Part shown: positions 42,201 through 51,528 of the stretch, piece after piece | Position numbering within the stretch: the stretch's first letter is position 1 | Layout: each line of letters opens with the position of its first letter | NCBI RefSeq assembly: GCF_032121415.1 | Contig: NZ_CP135079.1 | Location: forward strand, 2,852,001 to 2,916,000 | DNA: 64,000 nt | Direction of reading: 5' to 3' | Source: Streptomyces parvus | GTDB taxonomy: Bacteria; Actinomycetota; Actinomycetes; Streptomycetales; Streptomycetaceae | Translations under genes and position numbers: made by a program | Notes under the pieces: model-generated | What the model was told of the DNA's origin: nothing | Databases searched by the model: none | What the model saw: only the letters and a program-made list of their open reading frames with translations

Positions 42201-42230
42201 ATTCTTCGAACCAGGGGTCGGACGTACGCG

Positions 42231-43394
42231 TCAGACGCGCATCGGCTGCGGCGACTCGCGCAGATCGGCGTCCGCGCCCGGGTACTCGCGCAGGATCTCG
42301 TACCGGGTGTTCCGCTCGACCGGCCGGAAACCGGCGTCGCGGATCAGGTCCAGCAGGTCGTCACGGCCGAGCTTGTTCGGCGTACCGAAGTCGTCCGCGT
42401 CGTGTGTGATCTTGTACTCCACGACCGAGCCGTCCATGTCGTCCGCGCCGTGCTGCAGCGCGAGCTGGGCGGTCTGCACGCCGTGCATCACCCAGAACAC
42501 CTTCACGTGCGGCACGTTGTCGAAGAGGAGACGGGAGACCGCGAAGGTCTTCAGGGCCTCCGCGCCGGTCGCCATCGTCGTGCGCGCCTGGAGCTTGTTG
42601 CGGATCTTGCCGTCCTTCATGTCCACGAAGTCGTGCTGGTAGCGCAGCGGGATGAAAACCTGGAAGCCGCCGGTCTCGTCCTGCATCTCCCGCAGCCGCA
42701 GCACGTGGTCGACGCGGTGACGGTGCTCCTCGATGTGCCCGTACAGCATCGTCGCGGGGGTCTTGAGCCCCTTCTCGTGCGCCAGGCGGTGGATGCGCGA
42801 CCAGTCCTCCCAGTGGGTGCGGTGGTCGACGATGTGCTGGCGGACCTCCCAGTCGAAGATCTCCGCGCCGCCGCCGGTCAGCGATTCGAGGCCGGCCTCG
42901 ATCAGCTCGTCGAGGATCTCGGAGGCCGAGAGCCCGGAGATCGTCTCGAAGTGGTGGATCTCCGTCGCCGTGAACGCCTTCAGCGCGACGTTCGGCAGGG
43001 CTTCCTTCAGCGCGCTGAGCGAGCGCGGGTAGTAGCGCCACGGGAGGGTCGGGTGGAGCCCGTTGACGATGTGGAGCTCGGTGAGGTTCTCGTTCTCCAT
43101 CGCTTTGGCGAGGCGGACGGCCTCCTCGATGCGCATCGTGTACGCGTCCTTCTCGCCCGGCTTGCGCTGGAACGAGCAGTACGCGCACGAGGCGGTGCAC
43201 ACGTTCGTCATGTTGAGGTGCCGGTTGACGTTGAAGTGCACCACGTCACCGTTCTTGCGCGTGCGCACCTCGTGCGCGAGGCCGCCCAGCCACGCCAGGT
43301 CGTCGGACGCGTAGAGGGCGATCCCGTCCTCGCGGGTCAGCCGCTCGCCGGCCCGGACCTTCTCCTCCAGCTCGCGCTTGAGTCCCGCGTCCAC
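42231..43394 (-). CDS. mqnE: Aminodeoxyfutalosine synthase MqnE (radical SAM)
   Basis: 387 residues. The radical-SAM cluster motif is CTASCAYCSF, preceded by HFNVNRHLNMTNV. MqnE makes aminodeoxyfutalosine from 3-[(1-carboxyvinyl)oxy]benzoate and S-adenosylmethionine, the second step of the futalosine menaquinone pathway. It is distinguished from the cyclase MqnC by the RKPGEKDAYTM stretch and the linkage to an Lrp gene and ubiX/ubiA/ubiD homologues, the arrangement known from S. coelicolor. The GTG at 43394 has GGGAGG upstream. Confidence 0.93.
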   Translation of the reverse strand: MDAGLKRELEEKVRAGERLTREDGIALYASDDLAWLGGLAHEVRTRKNGDVVHFNVNRHLNMTNVCTASCAYCSFQRKPGEKDAYTMRIEEAVRLAKAMENENLTELHIVNGLHPTLPWRYYPRSLSALKEALPNVALKAFTATEIHHFETISGLSASEILDELIEAGLESLTGGGAEIFDWEVRQHIVDHRTHWEDWSRIHRLAHEKGLKTPATMLYGHIEEHRHRVDHVLRLREMQDETGGFQVFIPLRYQHDFVDMKDGKIRNKLQARTTMATGAEALKTFAVSRLLFDNVPHVKVFWVMHGVQTAQLALQHGADDMDGSVVEYKITHDADDFGTPNKLGRDDLLDLIRDAGFRPVERNTRYEILREYPGADADLRESPQPMRV

Positions 43395-43488
43395 CCGTCC
43401 GCCTCCCAAATTCTCCGTGTATCAGGCTCCGACCAACCGTACTCCCCCACCTTTCGGGCGGGAGGGGCCCCCTTGCGGCGCTCCGCGC

Positions 43489-43944
43489 CTACGGCTCCTC
43501 GGGAAGTTCCCCGACCCGGTTCTCCCACTTGGTGGAGAGCACGATCGTCGTACGCGTCCGCGAGACGCCCTTCGTACCGCTGAGGCGGCGGATCGTCTTC
43601 TCCAGGCCGTCCACATCGCCGACGCGGACCTTGAGCATGTACGAGTCGTCGCCCGCGATGAACCAGCAGTCCTCGATCTCCGCCAGGTCCTTCAGGCGGC
43701 GCGCCACGTCCTCGTGGTCGGCCGCGTCCGAGAGCGAGATCCCGATCAGCGCGGTGACGCCGAGGCCGAGCGACGCGGAGTCGACGGTGGCGCGGTAGCC
43801 GGTGATGACACCGGCGGTTTCCAGCCGGTTGATGCGGTCGGTGACGCTGGGCCCGGAGAGCCCCACGAGCCGTCCCAGCTCGGCGTACGAGGCCCTGCCG
43901 TTCTCCCTGAGGGCCTGGATGAGCTGCCTGTCCACCGCGTCCAT
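43489..43944 (-). CDS. Lrp/AsnC-family transcriptional regulator
   Basis: 151 residues. HTH: DRQLIQALRENGRASYAELGRLVGLSGPSVTDRINRL; C-terminal RAM ligand domain with DDSYMLKVRVGDVDGLE. It probably senses an amino acid or aromatic acid. The ATG at 43944 has GGAAGG upstream; an ATG at 43962 would add six residues without a site. It lies between mqnE (same strand, 94-bp gap) and the small ORF divergent to it, so it may tune menaquinone genes. Confidence 0.92.
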   Translation of the reverse strand: MDAVDRQLIQALRENGRASYAELGRLVGLSGPSVTDRINRLETAGVITGYRATVDSASLGLGVTALIGISLSDAADHEDVARRLKDLAEIEDCWFIAGDDSYMLKVRVGDVDGLEKTIRRLSGTKGVSRTRTTIVLSTKWENRVGELPEEP

Positions 43945-44077
43945 ATGACTGAAACCTTCCATTGTTCAGCAGTACCGCGAGTCTACGTGTAGAATCTAAG
44001 GCATGTAGGGCCGACGCCCTGCAAATCTTCTAGAACTTCCAAGAAACGCTTTCGAATCTTCAGGAGTGAACTTCACC

Positions 44078-44212
44078 GTGTACACGATCGAGATGGCCTA
44101 CGCCCGGATGCGCGAGCTGCAGGACCTGGCCAACCGCTCGCGTGCCCACCAGCCCGCGGCCGCGCACCGCGTCGACAAGACCCGCTCCCCGCGCTCGCCG
44201 AAGAAGCGCTGA
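44078..44212 (+). CDS. Conserved-looking 44-residue small protein
   Basis: GTG at 44078, TGA at 44210-44212. The product MYTIEMAYARMRELQDLAN... is a helical N-terminus followed by a very basic tail (RVDKTRSPRSPKKR). AGGAG lies 11 bases upstream, and an in-frame GTG at 44066 is an alternative start. I recall a similar short protein in this position in other Streptomyces but cannot verify it here. Function unknown; the basic tail suggests nucleic-acid or membrane-surface binding. Confidence 0.6.
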   Translation: MYTIEMAYARMRELQDLANRSRAHQPAAAHRVDKTRSPRSPKKR

Positions 44213-44223
44213 CCCGGACCCTC

Positions 44224-44907
44224 TCAGTCCTCCGGACTGCGGGAGCCGCCACCGAGCTCTCCCTCCCAGCGGCGGTACAGCCGGTGCGGCACGGCTGCCG
44301 CGTCCAGCACCCGCCCCGCGACGAAATCCACCAGGTCCTGGATGTGCGTCGCCCCCGCGTAGAACGCCGGAGAGGCGGGCAGCACGATCGCGCCCGCCTC
44401 GTCCAGGGCCACCATCTGCTTCAGCGTCTGGCCGCTCAGCGGGGTCTCGCGCACCGCGACGACGAGCGGACGGCGCTCCTTGAGCGTCACGCTCGCGACC
44501 CGCTGGAGCAGATCCTTCGACAGACCGAGCGCCACGCCGGCCACACAGGCCGTCGAGGCCGGCACGATGAGCATCCCCTTCGCCGGGTACGACCCGGAGG
44601 ACGGCCCGGCGGCCAGATCACCGGCCGGCCAGTGGCGTACGCGCTCCAGCTCCGCGTCCCCCACCGCGAAGGCGTCAGGCCTGCCGTCGGCGCCACGATC
44701 CAGCCAGGCCCGCAGGTCCTCGCGCCAGTGCCCGTCCCGGAACGCGATGCCGGTCTCGTCCAGCAGCGTGAGGCGCGAGGCCCGGCTCACCACCAGGTCC
44801 ACGCTCTCGCCGGCCGCCAGGAGTCCGCGCAGAACGGCGGCCGCGAACGGGGTACCCGAAGCACCGGACACCCCGACAATCCAAGGCCGCCGCTGCTGCT
44901 GAGTCAC
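44224..44907 (-). CDS. ubiX: UbiX-family flavin prenyltransferase
   Basis: 227 residues. The flavin-binding start is WIVGVSGASGTPFAAAVLRG, and there are conserved downstream blocks (MLIVPASTACVAGVALG; RRPLVVAVRETPLSGQTLKQM). It makes prenylated FMN, the cofactor for the UbiD-type decarboxylase encoded at 46603. The GTG at 44907 with AGGA is taken. It is separated from that partner by a rhomboid gene on the opposite strand and by mqnP. Confidence 0.93.
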   Translation of the reverse strand: MTQQQRRPWIVGVSGASGTPFAAAVLRGLLAAGESVDLVVSRASRLTLLDETGIAFRDGHWREDLRAWLDRGADGRPDAFAVGDAELERVRHWPAGDLAAGPSSGSYPAKGMLIVPASTACVAGVALGLSKDLLQRVASVTLKERRPLVVAVRETPLSGQTLKQMVALDEAGAIVLPASPAFYAGATHIQDLVDFVAGRVLDAAAVPHRLYRRWEGELGGGSRSPED

Positions 44908-45028
44908 TGAAGTCCTGGATTCCACACCCGCGAGCCTATCCGGCGCGCCTCCGCGCACAGCACCCGGAACCGGGCGGGGGCCACAGACGTTCTCCGGGTG
45001 ACGGGCAACCCGGGGGCAGGGGCAGACC

Positions 45029-45661
45029 ATGGGCGACTACTGGACCACCGACCGCACCACGGACCACGGCACCACCGGCAGCGCGCGGGCCCTGACCGCC
45101 GGGCTCCTGATGACGGGCTGGGTGGCCCTGCTGTGGGTCCTCGAAGGGATCGACGGGGCCACGGGCCACGCCCTCGACACATACGGCATCAGCCCGCGTG
45201 AGATGTCCGAGCTGCGGGACGTGGTGCCCGCCGCGTTCCTGCACAGCGGCTGGGAACATGTGGCCTCCAACAGCGTCCCGCTGCTGGTCCTCGGCTTCAT
45301 AGCCGCCCTCGCGGGGCTCCGCCGGTTCGCCGCCGTCGTCCTGACGATCATCGTGGCCAGCGGCCTCGGCGTGTGGCTGACCGCGCCGGGGAACACGATC
45401 ACGCTCGGCGCGTCCGGCGTGGTCTTCGGGCTGCTGGGCTATCTGCTGGTCCGCGGCTTCGTGGACCGCCGCCCCTGGGACATCCTCATCGGCGTCGGCG
45501 TCGCCGTGGCCTACGGCTCGCTGCTGTGGGGCGTCCTGCCGACCCAGTCGGGCGTCAGCTGGCAGGGGCATCTGTTCGGGCTGATCGGCGGTGTGGCGGC
45601 GGCATTCCTCTTCCGTCGCCCGTCCGCGCGCCGAGGACCGGACAGTCTGGTCACGGTCTGA
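45029..45661 (+). CDS. Rhomboid intramembrane serine protease
   Basis: 210 residues with six membrane helices. The catalytic Ser129 is in GASGVVFG, the dyad His181 in SWQGHLFGLIGG, and the oxyanion region FLHSGWEHVASN is in helix 2. It cuts transmembrane substrates. It is in the reverse orientation inside the menaquinone cluster and has no evident functional tie to it. Confidence 0.92.
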   Translation: MGDYWTTDRTTDHGTTGSARALTAGLLMTGWVALLWVLEGIDGATGHALDTYGISPREMSELRDVVPAAFLHSGWEHVASNSVPLLVLGFIAALAGLRRFAAVVLTIIVASGLGVWLTAPGNTITLGASGVVFGLLGYLLVRGFVDRRPWDILIGVGVAVAYGSLLWGVLPTQSGVSWQGHLFGLIGGVAAAFLFRRPSARRGPDSLVTV

Positions 45662-45685
45662 GGCGCCCGACGGCTCCGCGGCGGG

Positions 45686-46606
45686 CTACGGGGTCAGGCC
45701 CCGCACCAGCAGGTCCAGCAGGGCGCAGGCGAACAGCGCGATGCCGATGAAGCCGTTCACCGAGAAGAACGCCCGGTTCAGCCGGGACAGGTCGTGCGGC
45801 CGCACGACCCGGTGCTCGTAGACGAACGCCACGGCGACGATCGCCATACCGATCCAGTAGAAGACCTCGGCGTCCGTCGCCAGACCGAACCACACCAGCA
45901 GCCCGGTCGTGATCGCGTGGCACACCCGCGCGCCCCACAGCGCGGCCGGGATCCCGAAGCGCGCCGGGAAGGAGAGCACCCCGTGGGCTCGGTCGGCAGC
46001 CACGTCCTGGCAGGCGAAGATCAGGTCGAAGCCGCCGATCCAGATCCCCACCGCGAGCCCGAGGATCACCGCGTCCCACGACCAGCTGCCGGTCACCGCG
46101 AGCCACGCGCCGACCGGCCCGATGGCCTGCGCGAGCCCCAGGATGGCGTGCGGGAAGTTCGTGAACCGCTTGCCGTACGGGTAGACGACCATCGGCACGA
46201 CGGCCACCGGCGCGAGCACCAGGCAGAGCGGGTTGAGCAGGGCGGCGGCGCCCAGGAAGACGGCCAGCGCGACGACGGCGCCGGTCCACGCCGACTTCAC
46301 CGACACCGCGCCGATCACCAGCTCCCGGCCCGCGGTGCGCGGGTTCCGGGCGTCGATCTCCCGGTCGATGATCCGGTTGGCGGCCATCGCGAACGTCCGC
46401 AGCCCCACCATCGCCAGCGTGACCAGCAGCAGGACACCCCAGTGGATCGTGCCGTCCAGCTGGAACATCGCGGTCAGCGCGGCGATGTAGGCGAAGGGCA
46501 GCGCGAAGACCGAGTGCTCGATCATCACGAGCCGCAGGAAGGCCTTCACCTTGCTGCTGGAGGGGGCGGGGCCCTGGACGGACGCCGCTTCTGCCGCACT
46601 GCTCAC
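45686..46606 (-). CDS. mqnP: Menaquinone-pathway prenyltransferase MqnP (UbiA family)
   Basis: 306 residues with about nine membrane helices. Both Asp-rich motifs are visible: NRIIDREIDARNPRT and the second DLIFACQDVAAD. It attaches the polyprenyl chain to the 1,4-dihydroxy-6-naphthoate ring in the membrane. The GTG start overlaps the decarboxylase stop (GTGA), so the two are coupled and adjacent in pathway order. Confidence 0.93.
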   Translation of the reverse strand: MSSAAEAASVQGPAPSSSKVKAFLRLVMIEHSVFALPFAYIAALTAMFQLDGTIHWGVLLLVTLAMVGLRTFAMAANRIIDREIDARNPRTAGRELVIGAVSVKSAWTGAVVALAVFLGAAALLNPLCLVLAPVAVVPMVVYPYGKRFTNFPHAILGLAQAIGPVGAWLAVTGSWSWDAVILGLAVGIWIGGFDLIFACQDVAADRAHGVLSFPARFGIPAALWGARVCHAITTGLLVWFGLATDAEVFYWIGMAIVAVAFVYEHRVVRPHDLSRLNRAFFSVNGFIGIALFACALLDLLVRGLTP

Positions 46607-48060
46607 AGCCCGTATTCCTTCCAGCGGCGGTCGACCTTCGCCGCCGTCTCCGGGTCGGAGACGACCATCTCCGGCCAGCCGCCGTCCCGGGTGTAGCCCT
46701 CGGTGGGCAGCTTCTTCGTGGCGTCGATACCCGCCTTGCCGCCCCAGAACTGCTGGTAGGAGGCGTGGTCGAGGTGGTCGACCGGACCTTCGGCGACCGT
46801 GAGGTCGCGGGCGTAGTCGGTGTTGCCGAGCGCCCGCCAGGCCACCTCGTGCAGATCGTGGACGTCGCAGTCGGAGTCGACCACCACGATCAGCTTGGTC
46901 AGCGACATCATGTGCGCGCCCCAGATCGCGCTCATCACCTTCTGGGCGTGCTTCGGGTACTTCTTGTCGATCGAGACGATCGCGCAGTTGTGGAAGCCGC
47001 CCGCCTCGGGGAGGTGGTAGTCCACGATGTCCGGCACGATGATCTTCAGCAGCGGCAGGAAGAACCGCTCCGTGGCCCGGCCCAGCGGCCCGTCCTCGGT
47101 CGGCGGGCGGCCCACCACGATGGACTGGAGCAGCGGCCGCTTGCGCATGGTGACGCAGTCGATGGTCAGTGCGGGGAACGGTTCCTGCGGGGTGTAGAAG
47201 CCGGTGTGGTCCCCGAACGGGCCCTCGGGCAGCATCTCGCCCGGCTCCAGCCAGCCCTCGATGACGACCTCCGCCTGCGCGGGGACCTGGAGCGGCACGG
47301 TCTTGCAGTCGACCATCTCGATCCGCTTGCCCTGGATGAACCCGGCGAAGAGGTACTCGTCGATGTCCCCGGGCAGCGGCGCGGTGGAGGCGTACGTGAC
47401 GGCGGGCGGGCAGCCGAAGGCGATGGCGACGGGCAGCCGCTCCCCGCGCCGGGCGGCGACCTGGTAGTGGTTGGCGCTGTCCTTGTGGATCTGCCAGTGC
47501 ATCCCGATGGTGCGCTTGTCGTGGCGCTGGAGCCGGTAGAGGCCCAGGTTCCGGACACCGTTCTCGGGGTGCTTGGTGTGGGTGAGGCCGAGGTTGAAGA
47601 ACGAGCCGCCGTCCTCGGGCCAGGTGAACAGCGCGGGCAGCTTGTCCAGGTCGACGTCGTCGCCGGTCAGCACCACTTCCTGGACGGGCGCGTCACCGGA
47701 CTTCACCTTCTTCGGCGGCACGTGCACCATCGAGCCGAGCTTCCCGAAGGCTTCCCGTACGCCGACGAAGCCCTGCGGCAGCTCCGGCTTGAGGAGCCCG
47801 CCGATCTTGTCGCTGATGTCGCTGTACGACGTCAGCCCGAGGGCCTTGAGCAGGCGCCGGTCGGTGCCGAAGACGTTCATGGCCAGGGGCATCGAGGACC
47901 CCTTGACGTTCTCGAACAGCAGGGCCGGACCGCCCGCCTTGTTGACCCGGTCGACGATCTCGCCGACCTCCAGGTGGGGGTCGACCTCGACCTTGACGCG
48001 CTTGAGATCACCATCGCGCTCAAGAGCCCGGAGCAGGGAGCGAAGATCGTCGTAAGCCAT
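46603..48060 (-). CDS. mqnL: UbiD-family menaquinone biosynthesis decarboxylase
   Basis: 485 residues. The prFMN/Mn2+ site region shows [24 protein letters not shown], and the catalytic Glu cluster occurs near [23 protein letters not shown]. It decarboxylates the prenylated naphthoate with the cofactor from the UbiX homologue. It starts at ATG 48060 with a weak site and is the first gene of the mqnL-mqnP pair. Confidence 0.92.
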   Translation of the reverse strand: MAYDDLRSLLRALERDGDLKRVKVEVDPHLEVGEIVDRVNKAGGPALLFENVKGSSMPLAMNVFGTDRRLLKALGLTSYSDISDKIGGLLKPELPQGFVGVREAFGKLGSMVHVPPKKVKSGDAPVQEVVLTGDDVDLDKLPALFTWPEDGGSFFNLGLTHTKHPENGVRNLGLYRLQRHDKRTIGMHWQIHKDSANHYQVAARRGERLPVAIAFGCPPAVTYASTAPLPGDIDEYLFAGFIQGKRIEMVDCKTVPLQVPAQAEVVIEGWLEPGEMLPEGPFGDHTGFYTPQEPFPALTIDCVTMRKRPLLQSIVVGRPPTEDGPLGRATERFFLPLLKIIVPDIVDYHLPEAGGFHNCAIVSIDKKYPKHAQKVMSAIWGAHMMSLTKLIVVVDSDCDVHDLHEVAWRALGNTDYARDLTVAEGPVDHLDHASYQQFWGGKAGIDATKKLPTEGYTRDGGWPEMVVSDPETAAKVDRRWKEYGL

Positions 48061-48202
48061 GCGGTCCAGTTTGTCATCCCCGCCCCCGCGGGCCCGCCGG
48101 GGCTCCCCCGTCCCGCGCCCGGGATCCTTCATGACGAGCCGGTACCCTGGCCGCGATACGGGGCAATCGTCCCGCCCGCCGCCACTTCCTGGGGGACGCA
48201 CC

Positions 48203-48577
48203 ATGAGAGCCCTGATGTTCATCGTCCCGCTGGCTCTGACGATCTACGCGTTCATCGACTGCCTGAACACCACGGAGGAGGACACCAAGCATCTGCCGAA
48301 GATCGCCTGGGTCTTCATCATCCTGCTGTTCTGGATCGTCGGCCCGGTCGTCTGGCTCGCCGCCGGCAAGAACCGCCGCCACAGGGCCGCAGGCGCCGGG
48401 CCCTCCCCGTGGCAGCGGAACCGGCGGCAGCAGTGGGTGGCGCCGGACGACAACCCGGACTTCCTGAAGTCCCTCAAGGACGACCGGAAGCCCGAGGCGG
48501 AGGCCGAGGCCGAGGAGGAGCCGGGCCGTCGCGACGGCGGCACGAGCCCCGACGACAAGACCCCGCCCACGTCCTGA
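48203..48577 (+). CDS. PLDc_N-domain small membrane protein
   Basis: 124 residues. Two membrane helices ([18 protein letters not shown] and [22 protein letters not shown]) joined by a short loop match the PLD-nuclease N-terminal (PLDc_N) family. An acidic cytoplasmic tail ([11 protein letters not shown]) follows. Function unknown; it is often near cytochrome biogenesis or menaquinone genes in Streptomyces. GGGGGA precedes the ATG. Confidence 0.88.
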   Translation: MRALMFIVPLALTIYAFIDCLNTTEEDTKHLPKIAWVFIILLFWIVGPVVWLAAGKNRRHRAAGAGPSPWQRNRRQQWVAPDDNPDFLKSLKDDRKPEAEAEAEEEPGRRDGGTSPDDKTPPTS

Positions 48578-48585
48578 CGGCGCAC

Positions 48586-48648
48586 CACCGGACACGCGAC
48601 GGCTCCCCGGACGAGGAATCCGTCCGGGGAGCCGTCGCGTGTCCGGTG
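48586..48648. terminator. Perfect 28-bp hairpin terminator
   Basis: Arms 48586-48613 and 48621-48648 are exactly complementary around AGGAATC, between the convergent PLDc_N and ccsB genes. Confidence 0.9.
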
Positions 48649-48656
48649 CGGCCTGC

Positions 48657-49739
48657 TCAGACCCCCGCGTAGGAGTGCAGGCCGGAGACGAAGATGTTCA
48701 CGCCGTAGTAGTTGAACAGCCAGCAGGCGAAGGCGACGAGCGCCAGGTAGGCGGCCTTGCGGCCCTTCCAGCCGGCGGTGGCGCGGGCGTGCAGATAGGC
48801 GGCGTAGGCGACCCAGGTGATGAAGGACCAGACCTCCTTGGGGTCCCAGCCCCAGTACCGGCCCCAGGCGTCGCCCGCCCAGATCGCCCCGGCGATGATC
48901 GTGAACGTCCACAGCGGGAAGACGGCCGCGTTGATCCGGTACGAGAACTTGTCCAGGGAGGCGGCCGAGGGCAGCCGCTCCATGACCGAGGACGCGAACT
49001 TCCCGGGCGTGCCGCCGGAGGCGAGCTTGTTCTCGTAGCTGTCGCGGAAGAGGTAGAGGATCGTGCCGACCGCGCCGAGGTAGAACACGGCGCCGCAGAG
49101 GATCGCGGTCGAGACGTGGATCCACAGCCAGTACGAGTGCAGGGCGGGCACCAGCTGGTCGCTGTCGGTGTAGAGCGTGGTGACCGCGATGCCGAGGTCC
49201 AGCAGGACGGTGGTGACCAGCGGGAGACCGATCCAGCGGACGTTCTTCCTCAGCGCGAGCAGCACCAGGTAGGACCCGACCGCCACCGTGGAGAAGGTGA
49301 TGGAGAACTCGTACATGTTGGCCCAGGGAGCCCGCTGCACGGACAGGGCACGGGTGATCACCCCGCCCGCCTCGACGAGGAAGGCCACCACGGTCAGCGA
49401 GACCGCGATCCGGCCGTACAGGTCGCCCTTGAACGTGCCGCCCGCCGCCCCCGGGCCGTCGGGCACGTCACGCGTACCGGCGGCGGAGCGGGTGACGACC
49501 TCGGGCCGCTCCAGCACGGCCGTGCCACCGGCCTGCGCCTTCACCGCGGGGGCGGCGGCGGAGGCTCCGGCCGAGGAGGCGGACAGCGCGGCGGCCGTCC
49601 GGCCCACCTTGCTGCGGCTGCCGAAGACCCACTCCGCGATGTGCGCGAAGAACGCCAGGGTGTAGACGGCCATGGACGAATAGATCAGCACGTTGCTGGC
49701 TTCGGCCAGGCTTTCGTTGGTTGCGGCGGCGAGATTCAC
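48657..49739 (-). CDS. ccsB: Cytochrome c biogenesis protein CcsB (CcsA/ResC type)
   Basis: 360 residues with about eight membrane helices and the haem-handling WWD motif WGRYWGWDPKEVW (292-304). With ResB it forms the system II haem lyase that exports haem and attaches it to CXXCH of c-type cytochromes. A low-complexity Ala/Ser insert occupies about 47-105. The GTG start overlaps the resB stop. Confidence 0.95.
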   Translation of the reverse strand: MNLAAATNESLAEASNVLIYSSMAVYTLAFFAHIAEWVFGSRSKVGRTAAALSASSAGASAAAPAVKAQAGGTAVLERPEVVTRSAAGTRDVPDGPGAAGGTFKGDLYGRIAVSLTVVAFLVEAGGVITRALSVQRAPWANMYEFSITFSTVAVGSYLVLLALRKNVRWIGLPLVTTVLLDLGIAVTTLYTDSDQLVPALHSYWLWIHVSTAILCGAVFYLGAVGTILYLFRDSYENKLASGGTPGKFASSVMERLPSAASLDKFSYRINAAVFPLWTFTIIAGAIWAGDAWGRYWGWDPKEVWSFITWVAYAAYLHARATAGWKGRKAAYLALVAFACWLFNYYGVNIFVSGLHSYAGV

Positions 49740-51523
49740 TTCTCAGCCCCTTCGGCAGGTGCTTCGGCAGGATGTACGGGCCGGCTCCCGGCCTCGTTGG
49801 TGTCATCGGGTCCGTCCACCTCCGTGGACGTGGACACCGTGGGTTCCTCAGGCGCGACGGGCGCCGTCGTGACGAGAGCGGCCGCCAGGTCGCCCAGTTC
49901 CTCGGGGAGCTTCGCCGACTCGCTGCGGCCGAGGCCCGCCATCTCCACGACCGTGACGCCGTCGGCTCCCCGGACCGCCCGCACCCAGACCCGGCGGCGC
50001 TGGATGAACAGCGACGCGGCGAGTCCGGCGATGGCCGCGACCGCTCCGCCGAGCGCCCAGCCGGTGCCCGGCTGCTGCGAGATCTGGAAGCTGGCCCACT
50101 CCTCGACGCCGTCGAAGGTGATGGAACCGGCTCCGTCGGGCAGGTCGAGCTTCTCGCCGGGCATCAGCATCTTCTTGAGCAGCTCGCCGTCCTTGTCCTT
50201 GAACTCCTTCATCTTGGACGTGTCGAGCTGGTAGACGTTCTGCGCGAGTCCGGAGTCGACACCGAGCGAACCCTGGTAGGCGCTGAGCGCCAGCACGGGG
50301 AAGTCCAGCGCCGGGAACTGCGAGAACATCTGGCCCTTGCCGTGGCCGGCGAAGGTCGGCACGAAGAACGCCTTGAAGCCCAGCTGGGTCTTGATGCCCT
50401 TCTTGTCCTTGTAGCCGTCCATCACCTTGATCGCGCCGGACGAGGTGATGTTGTTGTCGATCGGCAGGAGCGGCACGGCGGACTTCGAGACGACCTTGCC
50501 CCTGCCGTCCCGGACGGTGACGACGGGCGCGTAGCCGTGGGCGATCAGATAGACCTTGGTGCCGTCCACGACGAGCGGTTCGTTGACCTTGATGACGCCC
50601 TTGCGCTCCGCGCCCTCGGCCCCCTCGGTGTACGTCACGCGGGCCTCGAAGGTCCGCGGGGTGCCGCGCTGCGGGCCGCTCTTCTCGTACGTACCGACGA
50701 AGTCGTCGAGGACGAAGCTGAACGGGGCCAGCGAGTCGGAGTCGTAGAGCGAGCCCGACGTGAAGTCGTCGTACTGGGTGAGCGTGTTGGAGAAGCCGTC
50801 GCCCTCGACGACCAGCTTGCCGCCCTCGGACTTGAAGAGCTGCCCGGAGGCGAAGGCGATCAGCATCACGATCAGGGCGATGTGGAAGACCAGGTTCCCG
50901 GCCTCGCGGAGGTAGCCCTTCTCGGCGGCGACCGCGTCGCCCACCTCGTGGCCGCGGAAGCGGCGCCCCCGCAGGACCGCGAGGGCCTGGGCGCGGACCT
51001 CCTCGGGCTCGGCCTTTGTGCGCCACGTGGTGTACGCGGGCAGCCGGGTCAGCCGCTTCGGCGCGCCCGGCGGGCGGCTGCGCAGCTGGCCGACGAACTG
51101 GCCGGTGCGTGGCACGATGCAGCCGATGAGCGAGACGAACAGCAGGATGTAGATCGCGGAGAACCACACCGAGCTGTAGACGTCGAAGAGCTGGAGCGCC
51201 TCGTAGACCGGGGTGAGGGTGGTGTGCCGCTCCTTGAACGCCTGCACCTTCATGTCGTCGACGCTGGTCTGCGGGATCAGCGATCCCGGGATCGCCCCGA
51301 GGGAGAGCAGGAAGAGCAGGATCAGCGCCACCCGCATCGAGGTCAGCTGACGCCAGAACCAGCGCACCCAGCCGATCACGCTCATCGCGGGCACACCCGC
51401 CCCGGTGTCGGGACGCTCCTCGCGGGGCGCGGTGGAGAGCTGCTCCCCCGCCGCGCCGTGGGCGGAGCCGTGCTCGTGCTCCTCCTCGCGCCGGCGCGTC
51501 CCTGTGCTGTTCGCCTTGCTCAT
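49736..51523 (-). CDS. resB: Cytochrome c biogenesis protein ResB
   Basis: 595 residues. Membrane helices lie near the N-terminus (MRVALILLFLLSLGAIPGSLI and FSAIYILLFVSLIGCIV) and after GNLVFHIALIVML, with a large external domain and a last helix near 510. It is the partner of CcsB in haem delivery. A C-terminal Pro/Thr/Glu tail follows. The ATG at 51523 is six bases from the ccdA stop. Confidence 0.94.
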   Translation of the reverse strand: MSKANSTGTRRREEEHEHGSAHGAAGEQLSTAPREERPDTGAGVPAMSVIGWVRWFWRQLTSMRVALILLFLLSLGAIPGSLIPQTSVDDMKVQAFKERHTTLTPVYEALQLFDVYSSVWFSAIYILLFVSLIGCIVPRTGQFVGQLRSRPPGAPKRLTRLPAYTTWRTKAEPEEVRAQALAVLRGRRFRGHEVGDAVAAEKGYLREAGNLVFHIALIVMLIAFASGQLFKSEGGKLVVEGDGFSNTLTQYDDFTSGSLYDSDSLAPFSFVLDDFVGTYEKSGPQRGTPRTFEARVTYTEGAEGAERKGVIKVNEPLVVDGTKVYLIAHGYAPVVTVRDGRGKVVSKSAVPLLPIDNNITSSGAIKVMDGYKDKKGIKTQLGFKAFFVPTFAGHGKGQMFSQFPALDFPVLALSAYQGSLGVDSGLAQNVYQLDTSKMKEFKDKDGELLKKMLMPGEKLDLPDGAGSITFDGVEEWASFQISQQPGTGWALGGAVAAIAGLAASLFIQRRRVWVRAVRGADGVTVVEMAGLGRSESAKLPEELGDLAAALVTTAPVAPEEPTVSTSTEVDGPDDTNEAGSRPVHPAEAPAEGAEK

Positions 51524-51528
51524 TGGAC

